Shown: positions 7,706 to 17,066, numbered from the stretch's first letter. The stretch: DNA of 64,000 nucleotides from JBGQAS01 sp964498605 (GCA_964498605.1 CAZCHK010000004.1:1-64000); one strand, 5' to 3'. Notes: generated by a model not told the origin, from the letters alone. Numbers and translations: made by a program.

Positions 7706-9445
7706 TTATTGACATTTCAGCTGAACGATCCAGGTCGCGTACGGCGCGATCGTCCCGAACGGGGCATATTTCCCGAATCCACCGGAACCGTTCACCACCA
7801 GCGTTTCCCAGGCCTGTTGTCCCAGGATCATCGCTGCGGAATATTCACCTTGCGCAAGAGCGCTCTCAGCCAGTGACAGGTCAAAGTCTGAAATGCTCCT
7901 GCCGCTCATGTTGATCAGCACCACGACCGCCTCGTTCGCGCTGACCCGCAGGATCGCGTACAAACCCGGGTTGTTCGTTTCCAGCACATGGAAATCCCCC
8001 ACCCGCAGCGCTTCGTGCTGGCTGCGCGCCTGGATCAAGGCCTGGTAATGCGCCAGGATGGAGCCGGGATCCTCAACTTCGTTTGCTACGTTATTAACCT
8101 CCCATCCAGCACCGGGCGCGCTCCAAGGCGCCGTGGTGGAAAATCCCGCGTTTGGCTCATCCGTCCACTGCATGGGCAGGCGGTTTTGATCCCCCTCCAC
8201 GACTCCCTCCAGCCCGACCTCCTCGCCGTAATACAGGATCGGAACACCCGGCGCACTCAGCAGGATCGATGCGCTGACTTTTGCCCTTTCCTTCTGGCTG
8301 CCGATCCTGGTCATCGCGCGGGTCTGGTCATGGTTGGTCAGGAATACACCCAGCTGCAGCTGGCTCATCATGCTTGTGCTGAATTCTATCTGCGCAATCA
8401 GCTTATCCGAGTTCTCCTCCTCGACGGATTGAACGAGGAACTCTGCCAGGTAAAAATCCATGCCCACATCCAGCTCGTCCCCCATCACATACGCGGCGGT
8501 GATGTCGGAATCCTCCCAGATCTCCGGGAGCATGACCGCCTGCGGATTGATCTGTTTGTATACGCTGCGATAATTCTTCCAGAAGGCGTGGGTGGAATCC
8601 GTGTTGGCCTGCTTTGTGCCCTCTTCAATCATGTGCTTGGCTGAATCCAGGCGGAAGCCATCCAGCCCCACCTCTTCGAGCCAGAAGCGGGTGATTTTGG
8701 ATATTTCATTCACGACTTCCGGGTTCTCGAGGTTGAGGTCGGGTCCCCACCGGGAGATGTTGCCGTAATAGTAATCGCCGTTGAACTCGTGCCACACCTC
8801 CTGCCCCCAGTAGCCCGGGTATCCGGGGTTGTTTTCCTTCCAGATATACCAATCACGGTATGGAGAAGCGGAATCTTGTGATGCGATGAACCAGGGATGT
8901 TCAACGGACGTGTGATTAAAAGGAATGTCCAGGATGACGCGGATCCCCCTGGTATGCGCTTCCTGCAGCAATCTGCCCAGATCCTCCAGCGTCCCGAACA
9001 GGGGATCCACGGCGTAATAATCGGTCACATGGTAGCCATGAACGGTCGGGGATGGAAAGATCGGCATCAGCCAGATGCAGTCGATCCCCAGATCGGTTGC
9101 GGTGTCAGGATTTCCGTCATTCAGGTAATCCAGCTTCTGGATGACCCCGTTCAAATCCCCGATCCCGTCCCCGTTTGTGTCATAAAAGGAACGAACGTAG
9201 ATCTCATAAAACACGCTGTCGTTCCACCAGGGGTAGCCATTGGTTCCCTGCGTCATTCCCCTGACCGGTGACACAGGCAGGGCGTTGGTCATAGCATTCG
9301 CACTGCCCGGGGAGGATCCTCCCGCGGCAGGAAAAGCGATCCAGGTCGAGGTGGGTTGAGTCGAACCGAGAAAGGCGCCCTCACCACATGCACTTGCCAG
9401 CAGGCACAAGATGAGCATTGAAAGAATCCGGTAACTTTTCCGCAT
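7706..9445 (-). CDS. Secreted lipoprotein alpha-amylase family glycoside hydrolase (GH13)
   Basis: A 579-residue extracellular enzyme acting on alpha-glucans. The N-terminus is a lipoprotein signal with lipobox LASAC (Cys20) and then a Ser/Gly-rich linker. The catalytic (beta/alpha)8 barrel starts at DSVFYEIYVRSFYDTNGDGI. Conserved regions are DIPFNHTS, GFRLDSAKH (nucleophile Asp267), MLPEIWED (acid/base Glu308) and TNHDQTR (Asp373). A C-terminal beta domain follows. The Asp-Gly-Asp loop NGDGIGD suggests a calcium site. The start is the inner ATG at 9445, with GGGAGGA just upstream; the earlier ATG at 9478 would put 11 residues before the signal peptide. The substrate within GH13 (starch, maltodextrin, trehalose) is not resolved. 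Confidence 0.93.
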   Translation of the reverse strand: MRKSYRILSMLILCLLASACGEGAFLGSTQPTSTWIAFPAAGGSSPGSANAMTNALPVSPVRGMTQGTNGYPWWNDSVFYEIYVRSFYDTNGDGIGDLNGVIQKLDYLNDGNPDTATDLGIDCIWLMPIFPSPTVHGYHVTDYYAVDPLFGTLEDLGRLLQEAHTRGIRVILDIPFNHTSVEHPWFIASQDSASPYRDWYIWKENNPGYPGYWGQEVWHEFNGDYYYGNISRWGPDLNLENPEVVNEISKITRFWLEEVGLDGFRLDSAKHMIEEGTKQANTDSTHAFWKNYRSVYKQINPQAVMLPEIWEDSDITAAYVMGDELDVGMDFYLAEFLVQSVEEENSDKLIAQIEFSTSMMSQLQLGVFLTNHDQTRAMTRIGSQKERAKVSASILLSAPGVPILYYGEEVGLEGVVEGDQNRLPMQWTDEPNAGFSTTAPWSAPGAGWEVNNVANEVEDPGSILAHYQALIQARSQHEALRVGDFHVLETNNPGLYAILRVSANEAVVVLINMSGRSISDFDLSLAESALAQGEYSAAMILGQQAWETLVVNGSGGFGKYAPFGTIAPYATWIVQLKCQ

Positions 9446-9556
9446 GTTTCCTCCCGCTCGCAATCTGAATCCCATCATCTCATCTTATTATACGACTCGG
9501 GGCAAGCTGGTTTTCACAAATGAATTTCACCAAACGTCAAGGCCAGCGAGGAAAGA

Positions 9557-9874
9557 TCACGGTCCCCCTGCATGCCTGCGTTTGCCCACCCACACCCCCC
9601 ATTTTACGGGCAGCCACCACACAAAACCAAAAAGCAGAGTTAGAAAGAGAATGTGAATATCTGAAAAACCTGCTTTCCTACCGATGCTCATGGCAGGTCC
9701 AATCTCCAGAATGTGCAACACCAGGATCATCACCAGACAGGCTGTAAAAAACAGCGGGGTTCTGGATGCGAGCACGCCAATGATCAGGCCCGCGTAAAGC
9801 ATCAGCACAAAGACCATGCCGCAGATCCACAACCACCTCGCTTTTCGTACTTCCGCAAATCTCATGTCACTCAT
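9557..9874 (-). CDS. Small membrane protein, three predicted spans
   Basis: A 105-residue protein with hydrophobic segments around WLWICGMVFVLMLYAGLIIGV, FFTACLVMILVLHIL and HILFLTLLFGFVWWLPVKW. The ATG at 9874 overlaps the stop of the DUF362 gene by 4 nt, so translation is probably coupled and this is the last gene of the AOR operon. I know no family for it. A membrane partner for the redox proteins upstream is possible but unproven. Confidence 0.6.
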   Translation of the reverse strand: MSDMRFAEVRKARWLWICGMVFVLMLYAGLIIGVLASRTPLFFTACLVMILVLHILEIGPAMSIGRKAGFSDIHILFLTLLFGFVWWLPVKWGVWVGKRRHAGGP

Positions 9875-11370
9875 GGGCGAAAGGTCGCCCACACGTTGCG
9901 GTTCTCCTCAGCGCACAGCTGCCTGATTTCGGAGCGCGTCAGGGGTTCAAAAGGTTCCGGAATGTAGGTCATTTCCGCCTCCTGGTTGCTCAGCTTCCGG
10001 ATTGGGCAAATGGAATGATCGCGGGTCAGAGGCATGTCCAGCCTCTCGGATGCGCGCAGGAGCTTCTTTCTGCGCTGGCANNNNNNNNNNNNNNNNNNNN
10101 NNNNNNNNNNNNNNNNNNNNNNNNNNNNNNNNNNNNNNNNNNNNNNNNNNNNNNNNNNNNNNNNNNNNNNNNNNNNNNNNGACCCGGCCCCCACGATCAG
10201 CGTCAGGAGGAAATCGCGCCTGACACCTTCCTGCAGCAGCATCTCAAATCCAAAGCGGGTCGTTGCCAGGCAGCCGCCGCGGCAATCCAGTTCCAGGTCT
10301 TTCAGCTGATCCCCGCTCATGGGTGCTGCTACCTCCAACGCGTCCGACCTCTTCCTGACGCCGCCCATCAGCACCTGGACATTTGGAAAGTTTTCTCTCA
10401 GCCAGCCGTTCAACAGAGACGGATCAGCCGGACGGAAGGGTGTCACTGTTTCTTCACCCAGCACCTCGATATGCTCGTCCCCAAAGCCATCCGCATCGGC
10501 CAGACTCATCAGGCGGATCGACGCCGGGTCAAATCCCATCATGCGCGTCGCCACGCGATCCGTCTCCACCGCGTGGTTGCCGCTGATGATCACGCCGCTT
10601 GCCACCGGGTCCACCGGCGCGGGGCAGTTGCCTTCCCCGCCAACAATCCCGTCGATGATGACCAGGTCCGGTTGAAAGAGGTGCAGCATGTCGACCAGTT
10701 TCTGGTCGATGTCAAAGGTGTGGTTGCGCTGGCGCAGGTTGTACGGGATCGTCCCCATGGCGTTCTTGAAGCCCAGTGTCACCCCGGTGTACAGATTGGT
10801 CTTCATCTTCGGCACGGAGATATAAAAAGCATTCCCCCGCACCACATCACTGAAAACGCGCGGGATGACGATCTCCCGCATTACTTTTGCTTTCGGCAGC
10901 AGGTAGCGGTCCACCGGCTGCTCTTCGAGCGCGATCAACCTTACACCGCGGTGCTTTGCCAGCCTGGTCAGCCCGGAGATCACGAAAGAAGCCCATGTCG
11001 GCATTCCCCGGCCGGATGATTCCACGATGCTGATGTCATCGGTGTGCTTCCGAAGAAATTCCACGACTGCATCCAGCACCCTGGGATCAGTCGTTTCCGG
11101 GTGGTCGCTCTGCCGCGTACCCAGGTGGTGAAACACGGTCACCAGGTTGGGTTTGATGATGACATGCTTTCCTTTGATCGCCTGGGTGAAGCGGGTGCGC
11201 TCATCCAGTGCGGTCAGATTTTGAAACACGGCTTTTCGGATCCCCCGCACATCCCGGCGCTGCTCGTATCCACGCGTTTCGTACGACCTGGGCAGGCTGA
11301 CACAGTCGCGCAGGTAATCCATCTGTTCGGCTTTCGTGATGACGACAGTGCTGCGGGCCGGATCCGTCAT
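9871..11370 (-). CDS. DUF362 domain protein, interrupted by an assembly gap
   Basis: A protein of about 500 residues related to the DUF362/COG2006 family, often found fused to or beside ferredoxins. Visible features are KGKHVIIKPNLV near residue 70, VVESSGRG-like VESSGRGMPTW, and ISVPKMKTNLYTGVTLGFKN, typical of the family core. The family's function is unsettled; members are linked to iron-sulfur proteins. A 100-N run interrupts the gene, so the frame across it and the true length are uncertain. The last about 70 residues after the gap stay in frame by chance or truly. It starts 2 nt after the ferredoxin stop. Confidence 0.75.
   Translation of the reverse strand: MTDPARSTVVITKAEQMDYLRDCVSLPRSYETRGYEQRRDVRGIRKAVFQNLTALDERTRFTQAIKGKHVIIKPNLVTVFHHLGTRQSDHPETTDPRVLDAVVEFLRKHTDDISIVESSGRGMPTWASFVISGLTRLAKHRGVRLIALEEQPVDRYLLPKAKVMREIVIPRVFSDVVRGNAFYISVPKMKTNLYTGVTLGFKNAMGTIPYNLRQRNHTFDIDQKLVDMLHLFQPDLVIIDGIVGGEGNCPAPVDPVASGVIISGNHAVETDRVATRMMGFDPASIRLMSLADADGFGDEHIEVLGEETVTPFRPADPSLLNGWLRENFPNVQVLMGGVRKRSDALEVAAPMSGDQLKDLELDCRGGCLATTRFGFEMLLQEGVRRDFLLTLIVGAGXXXXXXXXXXXXXXXXXXXXXXXXXXXXXXXXXXCQRRKKLLRASERLDMPLTRDHSICPIRKLSNQEAEMTYIPEPFEPLTRSEIRQLCAEENRNVWATFRP
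10081..10180. other. Assembly gap (100 N)
   Basis: Exactly 100 undetermined bases inside the DUF362 gene. A round 100 is a usual scaffold placeholder, so the real distance may differ. Confidence 0.98.
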
Positions 11371-11372
11371 GG

Positions 11373-11804
11373 TCAGGTTAGGTGCTTGGCGCGCGGAGTT
11401 CGCATCTGGATGGCCTCGACTGGGCAGACGCTGGCGCAGAAGGAGCAGCCGATGCAGTTTTTGGGATCCCGCAGATGCGCCACGGAGCGCACCCTGTGAT
11501 TGACAAGCTCGGCGTAATCGAGCACACCTGTCGGGCAGACCTGCAGGCACAACCCGCAGGAAACGCACGCCTTTACCTGTATGACAGGCTTCAGCCACAA
11601 GGCTCGCTTTTCTGCGTCGCACAGCTTGCCGCTGGCGTCATGGACCGCCTTGAACGGGCAGATCCTGCCGCAGGCGCCGCAGTCAATGCAAGCCGCCGCG
11701 CTGATGACATGCAGCGCCCTCTTCTCTCCCCGGATGGCATTGACGGGGCACACGGTCTTGCAGGCTGCGCAGCCCGTGCAGGCGGACGTGATCGTGTGGG
11801 TCAT
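11373..11804 (-). CDS. Polyferredoxin with four [4Fe-4S] motifs
   Basis: A 143-residue cytoplasmic electron carrier. Four CxxCxxCxxxCP-type motifs are visible: CTGCAACKTVCP (from Cys9), CIDCGACGRICP, CVSCGLCLQVCP and CIGCSFCASVCP. Each pair of motifs would shape a bacterial-type 2[4Fe-4S] domain, giving up to four clusters. The ATG overlaps the stop of the upstream AOR gene by 4 nt, so it is the likely electron acceptor or relay of that enzyme. The DUF362 gene follows at once. Confidence 0.93.
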   Translation of the reverse strand: MTHTITSACTGCAACKTVCPVNAIRGEKRALHVISAAACIDCGACGRICPFKAVHDASGKLCDAEKRALWLKPVIQVKACVSCGLCLQVCPTGVLDYAELVNHRVRSVAHLRDPKNCIGCSFCASVCPVEAIQMRTPRAKHLT

Positions 11805-13807
11805 TTCTTCCCCTTTTTGAAAATTTCAAGGTCTTCCAGCAGTTCAAGCTCCCGAAGAGTATCTTCGGTCGGGATGCCGGTGTGATCATCCCAGCCGATC
11901 TCCTTCCAGTACGCCCGCATCAGCGCGTCCAGGTCAAAGCGCACGCCCTTGTTCGGCCCGCTGGATTGCGGCGGGTCGCCCGTTAGGCGTTTGTGGATCC
12001 TGAGCGACCAGGGATCAATCCCTTCGCGGATGTTGAACATCTGCCTCAGCGTCTGGATCCTCCTGCCAATGCGCAGCCACTCCTCCGGGGTGTAATCCCA
12101 GCCCGTGACGCTGTTGGCCCACTCGAAGATCGGCACGCGGTCCACACCAATGAGCATCCCGAAGTAGCACATCCCCAGGCATGCGTATACCTGGGTGAAT
12201 TCGCTGACCGCCACGGCATTGGCTGTTCTGCCGTTGCCGGGGTCATATTTCGTAGACTTGTCATAAAACTGCGCGGATGGCTCCAGGCGGGGGATCTTCG
12301 TCCACAATTTAAACATGTCGTAATACAGCTGGGAACCGGTCGTGTGCCGACCCGGAGTGGGGTCGACGCTGGCATGCAGCGCCATGCCCGGGTCGAAGCG
12401 CGGATCGTGGTAGGCGATCTCCTGGCCGCCTGCCTGCATGGCTGCCTCGGCTGTGCGCTTGCCCAGCCTTGCCGCGGCTTTTTTCGTCCCGTCGGCCAGC
12501 AGCGCTCCGAAGCCTTCCCGGTCGGTCATCTGGCGCACGATGGTCCTGATCGCCTGGGCGTTTCCCCACCTCAGTTCGATCCCGCCCGTGTCCTCGATCG
12601 TGACCCAGCCGTTTTCGTAGCATTCCATGGCGAAGGCAACCGCCGCACCGCAGGAAATGCTGTCCATGCCGGCCCGGTCAAGCAACTCGTTGACCTCGAA
12701 CAGCAGCTGCGCATCATCATTGAGCAGCATGGTGGTGAAGGATGCCGTCGTCTCATACTCAGGCTTGTGAGACAGGTGATCCGTCCCTGCCCTGGTCACC
12801 AGACCTCCGCATCCCAGCGGACAGCCGCTGCAGTGATACTTGCGCTTCTCGCTCCTGCGAATGTCGTCCGGATCGATTTTTCTACTTACATCCGGCATGT
12901 CCGCCTTCGTGCCCTTCCAGTTCTTGAAAGGCGTGTCCCCCATCCCGACAGACGCCGTGAAAGTGCCCACGGTGCCCCACCTGGAGAGCACCCCGCCCAG
13001 CAGATACCCGGACTGGGTGAATCCCATGGGCAACCTTTCCACGATCTCGCCGAACAGGGTCAGGAGCTTTGAGCTGACCATCCCGAGCGGAAGCCGGATC
13101 CTGCGACCGCACTGCCTGGAAAGCTGGCGCACCTTTACCATGTCGTAAGCCTTGACCAGCTTTTTGTTGCCCCCCAGTACGATCGCCTTCAAACGCTTGG
13201 ATCCCATCACCGCGCCAAGGCCCGAGCGCGCCGCCATCCTGCCCTTGTCGTTGACGATGCTTGCAAGCAGGGATTGCTTCTCGCCGGCCGGCCCGATGAC
13301 CGCCACCGCGGCGCGCCTGCCCCGGCCGTGCTTCTCAACCAGGAAGTCGGTTGTTTCCTGGGTATCCTTGCCCCACAAACTTTCGGCGTCGATAAGGCTC
13401 GCGCCGTGATTGTCGATGTGCAGGTAGACTGGCTTCTTGCTGATGCCTTTGAACAGAATGCCGTCGTAGCCGCACTGCTTGATGGCAAAGGCGAAATTAC
13501 CTCCGCAGTTGCTGTCGCCCCAGGTTCCCGTCAGGGGTGATTTTCCAACCACCATCCAGCGCCCGGTAAACAGGCTGCCCGTGCCCGTGAGCAGCCCGGA
13601 CATGAACCCGAGGATGTTCTCCTCCCCCAGCGCGTCCGCGCCTGGCGCCATTTCCCGATGCAGGAGGTACGCCCCCAGTCCGACCCCGCCCAGGTATTTT
13701 TTGTAGATCGCCTCAGGGATGCTTTCCTCAGCCAAAGACCCCGTGGTCAGATCGACCCATAGTACTTTTCCAGTGTAAGCCGACAAAAATGATTCTCCAG
13801 CGCGCAA
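11801..13807 (-). CDS. Aldehyde:ferredoxin oxidoreductase (tungsten/molybdenum enzyme)
   Basis: A 668-residue AOR-family enzyme. It would oxidise aldehydes to acids with ferredoxin as acceptor, using a tungstobispterin (or Mo) cofactor and one [4Fe-4S] cluster. The start YTGKVLWVDLTTG is typical. The cofactor region reads VGKSPLTGTWGDSNCGGNF (about 88-105) and GRMAARSGLGAVMGSKRLKA (about 189-207). Cluster ligands are Cys326, Cys329 and Cys333 in CSGCPLGC, with a further Cys in ACLGMCYFG near residue 543. It heads an operon with the polyferredoxin and DUF362 genes. A TATAAT box sits about 35 nt upstream (13842-13847). The aldehyde substrate is unknown. Confidence 0.93.
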   Translation of the reverse strand: MRAGESFLSAYTGKVLWVDLTTGSLAEESIPEAIYKKYLGGVGLGAYLLHREMAPGADALGEENILGFMSGLLTGTGSLFTGRWMVVGKSPLTGTWGDSNCGGNFAFAIKQCGYDGILFKGISKKPVYLHIDNHGASLIDAESLWGKDTQETTDFLVEKHGRGRRAAVAVIGPAGEKQSLLASIVNDKGRMAARSGLGAVMGSKRLKAIVLGGNKKLVKAYDMVKVRQLSRQCGRRIRLPLGMVSSKLLTLFGEIVERLPMGFTQSGYLLGGVLSRWGTVGTFTASVGMGDTPFKNWKGTKADMPDVSRKIDPDDIRRSEKRKYHCSGCPLGCGGLVTRAGTDHLSHKPEYETTASFTTMLLNDDAQLLFEVNELLDRAGMDSISCGAAVAFAMECYENGWVTIEDTGGIELRWGNAQAIRTIVRQMTDREGFGALLADGTKKAAARLGKRTAEAAMQAGGQEIAYHDPRFDPGMALHASVDPTPGRHTTGSQLYYDMFKLWTKIPRLEPSAQFYDKSTKYDPGNGRTANAVAVSEFTQVYACLGMCYFGMLIGVDRVPIFEWANSVTGWDYTPEEWLRIGRRIQTLRQMFNIREGIDPWSLRIHKRLTGDPPQSSGPNKGVRFDLDALMRAYWKEIGWDDHTGIPTEDTLRELELLEDLEIFKKGKK

Positions 13808-13934
13808 TGTTCAGGCCGATCGATCGACCTTCGTTGGGCTTATTATACGCTGTCAAAAGCAGCGTTTCCATTCTCCCGCTTATCAGATCTGCAATCTACT
13901 CCCGTCCGGGCGCCTCAAGCCTCCCTGTATCCGG

Positions 13935-16151
13935 CTAAGGCATAACGCGGATGTGTCCGCTCCCCCTGCCGCTGACGCTCCCGATCACAGCCGCGTGCGT
14001 GACACCCGCCTGCTCCAGCTCTTTCAGCAGCAGCTCCAGGCGCGTGGGCGGGAGGCAGATCAACAAGCCGCCGGAAGTCTGGGCGTCGGCCAGCAGCAGC
14101 ATATCTGTCTCGCTGACGCCGTCTTCCACGGATAGGTTCGGCCTGACGTAAGCCAGGTTATCGCGCGTGCCCCCCGGAATGACCCCCGCCGCGGCAAGCC
14201 GCCTGGCCGATTTTAAAATGCCCACCCGGGAAGCGTGGATCTGTGCGTCCATCCCGCTGCCAGCCATCATCTCGTGCAGGTGCCCGAGCAGCCCAAATCC
14301 GGTGATGTCCGTGCAGGCGTGCGCGCCTATCTTCTGCATCGCCTCGCAAGCCCCCCGGTTCAACGTCGCCATCCACCCTGTGGCTTCCGCGATCTCCTCC
14401 GGCTCAGCCAGGCCTCTTTTGGCCGCCGTTGAGACGATGCCGTACCCGATCGGCTTGGTCAGGACCAGCACGTCCCCTTCCCCTGCCGTGCTGTTGCGCA
14501 CGACGCGGTCCGGGTCGATGATGCCTGTCACCGCCAGGCCGAACTTGGGCTCTGTGTCATCCACCGTGTGCCCCCCGATGATCACCACGCCGGCCTCGGC
14601 CGCTTTCTCCTGCGCTCCCCGCAGGATCGTCTCGAGCACCCGCAGCGGCAGCCGCGAGGTCGGAAATCCCACGATGTTCAGCGCGAAGAGCGGCCTGCCA
14701 CCCATGGCGTAGATGTCGCTGATCGAGTTGGCGGCGGAGATCGCCCCGAACCAGTACGGGTCATCCACGATGGGTGTGAAGAAGTCCACCGTTTGAACGA
14801 CGGCGGTATCAGCGTCGATGCGGTAGACGCTCGCGTCGTCGGCCGTTTCGGTGCCCACCAGCACCGCTTCATCTTTCACAGCCGGCAGTTTTTGCAGCAC
14901 CTCTTCCAGCGCCTGAGGGCGCAGCTTGCAGGCGCAGCCCAGCCCGTGCGTGAAGCGGGTCAGCTTGATCTCTTCCATCTCGTCTGTTTCCGCAACGCGT
15001 GCCGTTTCAGCGGGAAGCAGACGCTGGACAGCATCTTTGACGATCTCCACGGCCTCGTCGACCTGCTGCCGGGTCGTCCCGCGCCCGACTGAAAACCGAA
15101 CCGTCCCCATGGCCCACTCGACCGGGACATGCATGGCCTCGAGGACAGACGAAACCTCCACCTTGTCGGCGTGGCAGGCTGCCCCGGCGGAAGCAGCCAC
15201 CCGCTCTCCGATCTCCGCCAGCAGGGTGCTGGCCTCAACGCCCCTGAAGCTCACCGAAAGTGTGTTGGGCAGAGCTTTTTCCAGGTCGCCGTTGAGGCGC
15301 ATGCGCTCCCCATCCAGGACCGCCTTGAGCCCTGCGTGCAAATGGTCGCGCATGTCCCTGGTATGCTGCTGGTAGGTATCTAGATTTCTCCTGGCCAGTT
15401 CTGCCGCCGCGCCAAGCCCGACGATCTCCAGGACGTTTTCAGTCCCCGGCCTGCGGTTCAGCTCGTGATCAGCCCCCTGCATCAGTTTTTCCAGCTTCAC
15501 CCCCGATCGGACGAACAAAGCCCCGATCCCTTTCGGCGCGTACAGCTTGTGCCCCGCGATGGAGAGAAGGTCCACCCCCAGCTCGTTCACATCCACGGCG
15601 ATCTTTCCAACCGACTGCGCCGCGTCGGTGTGAAAGAGCGCTCCGTGCTGATGCGCGATCGCCGCCAGCTCGCGGATCGGCTGGATCGTCCCGACCTCGT
15701 TGTTCGCGTGCATGACCGAAACCAGGATCGTTTCATCATCGATCGCGCCTTGCAGATCATCCGGGTCAACCAATCCGCGCCCGTCCACCGGCAGGATGGA
15801 CAGGCGGTACCCCTGCTTCTCCAGAAATCGACACACCTCCATAACCGCCGGATGCTCGACAGCGCTGGTGATGATGTGGCTGCCCTGCTCTTTCCGCGCC
15901 AGGGCGGCACCCCGGATGGCGTGGTTGTTGCTTTCGGTTCCGCCGCTGGTGAAAATGACCTCGACAGCCTGACAGGCGATCAGGCCGGCCACCTGCTGGC
16001 GGGCTTTTTCGATGGCCTGCTTGGCGCGCACCCCGAAGGAGTGGCTGCTGGAAGGGTTGCCGAAATCCTCCCGCAGGAAAGGCATCATCGCGTCCGCGGC
16101 TTCTGGGGCGATGGGCGTCGTCGCGTTGTAGTCGAGGTAAATTGGCTTCAT
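13935..16151 (-). CDS. selD: Cysteine desulfurase-selenide water dikinase fusion (NifS/IscS-SelD)
   Basis: A single 738-residue chain with two enzymes. Residues 1 to about 385 are a class V PLP cysteine desulfurase: LDYNATTP at the start, PLP Lys202 in SIAGHKLYAPKG and catalytic Cys326 in SAGAACHADKVE. Residues about 395-738 are SelD, which makes selenophosphate from selenide and ATP: THGLGCACKL carries Cys406 and Lys409 (equivalent to E. coli Cys17 and Lys20), followed by VQTVDFFTPIVDDPYWFG. The active-site residue is Cys, not selenocysteine. The first half could deliver selenium from selenocysteine or persulfide directly to the second. Users of selenophosphate (SelA, MnmH, YqeB/C) are not in the window. 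Confidence 0.95.
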   Translation of the reverse strand: MKPIYLDYNATTPIAPEAADAMMPFLREDFGNPSSSHSFGVRAKQAIEKARQQVAGLIACQAVEVIFTSGGTESNNHAIRGAALARKEQGSHIITSAVEHPAVMEVCRFLEKQGYRLSILPVDGRGLVDPDDLQGAIDDETILVSVMHANNEVGTIQPIRELAAIAHQHGALFHTDAAQSVGKIAVDVNELGVDLLSIAGHKLYAPKGIGALFVRSGVKLEKLMQGADHELNRRPGTENVLEIVGLGAAAELARRNLDTYQQHTRDMRDHLHAGLKAVLDGERMRLNGDLEKALPNTLSVSFRGVEASTLLAEIGERVAASAGAACHADKVEVSSVLEAMHVPVEWAMGTVRFSVGRGTTRQQVDEAVEIVKDAVQRLLPAETARVAETDEMEEIKLTRFTHGLGCACKLRPQALEEVLQKLPAVKDEAVLVGTETADDASVYRIDADTAVVQTVDFFTPIVDDPYWFGAISAANSISDIYAMGGRPLFALNIVGFPTSRLPLRVLETILRGAQEKAAEAGVVIIGGHTVDDTEPKFGLAVTGIIDPDRVVRNSTAGEGDVLVLTKPIGYGIVSTAAKRGLAEPEEIAEATGWMATLNRGACEAMQKIGAHACTDITGFGLLGHLHEMMAGSGMDAQIHASRVGILKSARRLAAAGVIPGGTRDNLAYVRPNLSVEDGVSETDMLLLADAQTSGGLLICLPPTRLELLLKELEQAGVTHAAVIGSVSGRGSGHIRVMP

Positions 16152-16246
16152 GGCTGCACCTGTAGAGATCTTTTGATAAATTGTACCGCACGTACTTACC
16201 GGGAAATGCACGGTTCCGGGAACGGGAAAGGCGCGGCCCACTACGT

Positions 16247-16252
16247 TATAAT
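16247..16252 (+). promoter_or_regulatory. -10 box upstream of surE
   Basis: TATAAT, preceded by ACGT, 34 nt before the surE start. AGGA at 16274-16277 would be the ribosome site. No convincing -35. Confidence 0.45.
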
Positions 16253-16286
16253 TTGGCTCATACTCTAATTTACAGGAACCCTTCTG

Positions 16287-17066
16287 ATGAATCAAAAGCA
16301 CATTCTCGTCACCAACGATGACGGCGTGTCCGCCCCCGGCCTGCTGGCCCTCGCCCAGGCGCTGCGTCAGGTAGGCAGGGTCACCGTGGTCGCCCCTGAC
16401 CACAACTGGTCCGCCTCCGGGCACGTCAAAACAATGCACCGCCCGCTCAGGGTGAAGGAGGTCACGCTTTCCGATGGTTCCAGCGCCTACGCCTCGGACG
16501 GGGCTCCGTCCGACTGCGTCGCCCTGGCGCTGCTCGGGCTGCTGCCGGAAAAGGTCGACCTGGTCGTCTCCGGCATCAATCCGAATGCCAATGTTGGCCA
16601 TGATCTGACCTATTCGGGTACGGTGACCGCCGCCATGGAAGGCGCCATCTGGGGGCTCCCTTCGGTCGCTGTTTCCCAGGACAGCCCCGAGTTCTTCACC
16701 GGGCCGATCGATTTCTCCTCGTCCGCCTCCGTGGCGCGCCTGGTCCTGGAGAAAGTCATGCAAAACGGCATCAAACCCAACACGCTGATCAACGTGAACG
16801 TGCCCTACCTGCCTTTCGACCAGCTGAAGGGTTTCGCCATCACCCGCCAGGGGCTGCGCATTTACAATGACGAGCTGATCCGCCGGACGGATCCGCGCGG
16901 CAGGCCGTATTACTGGATCGGGGGCGATGCGCCCACCGGCGTCGAGGAGCCCGATTCGGATTACGGCGCGCTGAAAGCCGGCTTTGTTTCCATCACCCCC
17001 GTGGACCTTGATTTGACCGCGTTCGCGGAGATGGAAAAGCTAAAAACCTGGCGGTTCGAAGTATGA
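16287..17066 (+). CDS. surE: 5'/3'-nucleotidase SurE
   Basis: A 259-residue survival protein SurE, a metal-dependent phosphatase acting on nucleoside 5'- and 3'-monophosphates and short polyphosphate. The N-terminal metal site is intact: ILVTNDDGVSAPGL with the paired Asp, then VVAPDHNWSASGH, and SGINPNANVGHDLTYSGTV supplying the conserved Asn and substrate loop. Length is usual for the family. It precedes secA on the same strand with a gap of about 60 nt and may share its transcript. Confidence 0.95.
   Translation: MNQKHILVTNDDGVSAPGLLALAQALRQVGRVTVVAPDHNWSASGHVKTMHRPLRVKEVTLSDGSSAYASDGAPSDCVALALLGLLPEKVDLVVSGINPNANVGHDLTYSGTVTAAMEGAIWGLPSVAVSQDSPEFFTGPIDFSSSASVARLVLEKVMQNGIKPNTLINVNVPYLPFDQLKGFAITRQGLRIYNDELIRRTDPRGRPYYWIGGDAPTGVEEPDSDYGALKAGFVSITPVDLDLTAFAEMEKLKTWRFEV

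Noticed and set aside
10015..11019. Plus-strand frame across the N gap
   Set aside because: It only stays open because of the Ns and lies opposite the DUF362 gene.
13842..13856. TTGACA next to TATAAT upstream of the AOR gene
   Set aside because: The two boxes are only 3 nt apart, too close for a sigma-70 promoter. The -10 alone may be used.
16152..16763. N-terminal extension of the desulfurase-SelD frame
   Set aside because: The frame is open upstream but this is the reverse of surE. The ATG at 16151 starts the desulfurase family sequence.
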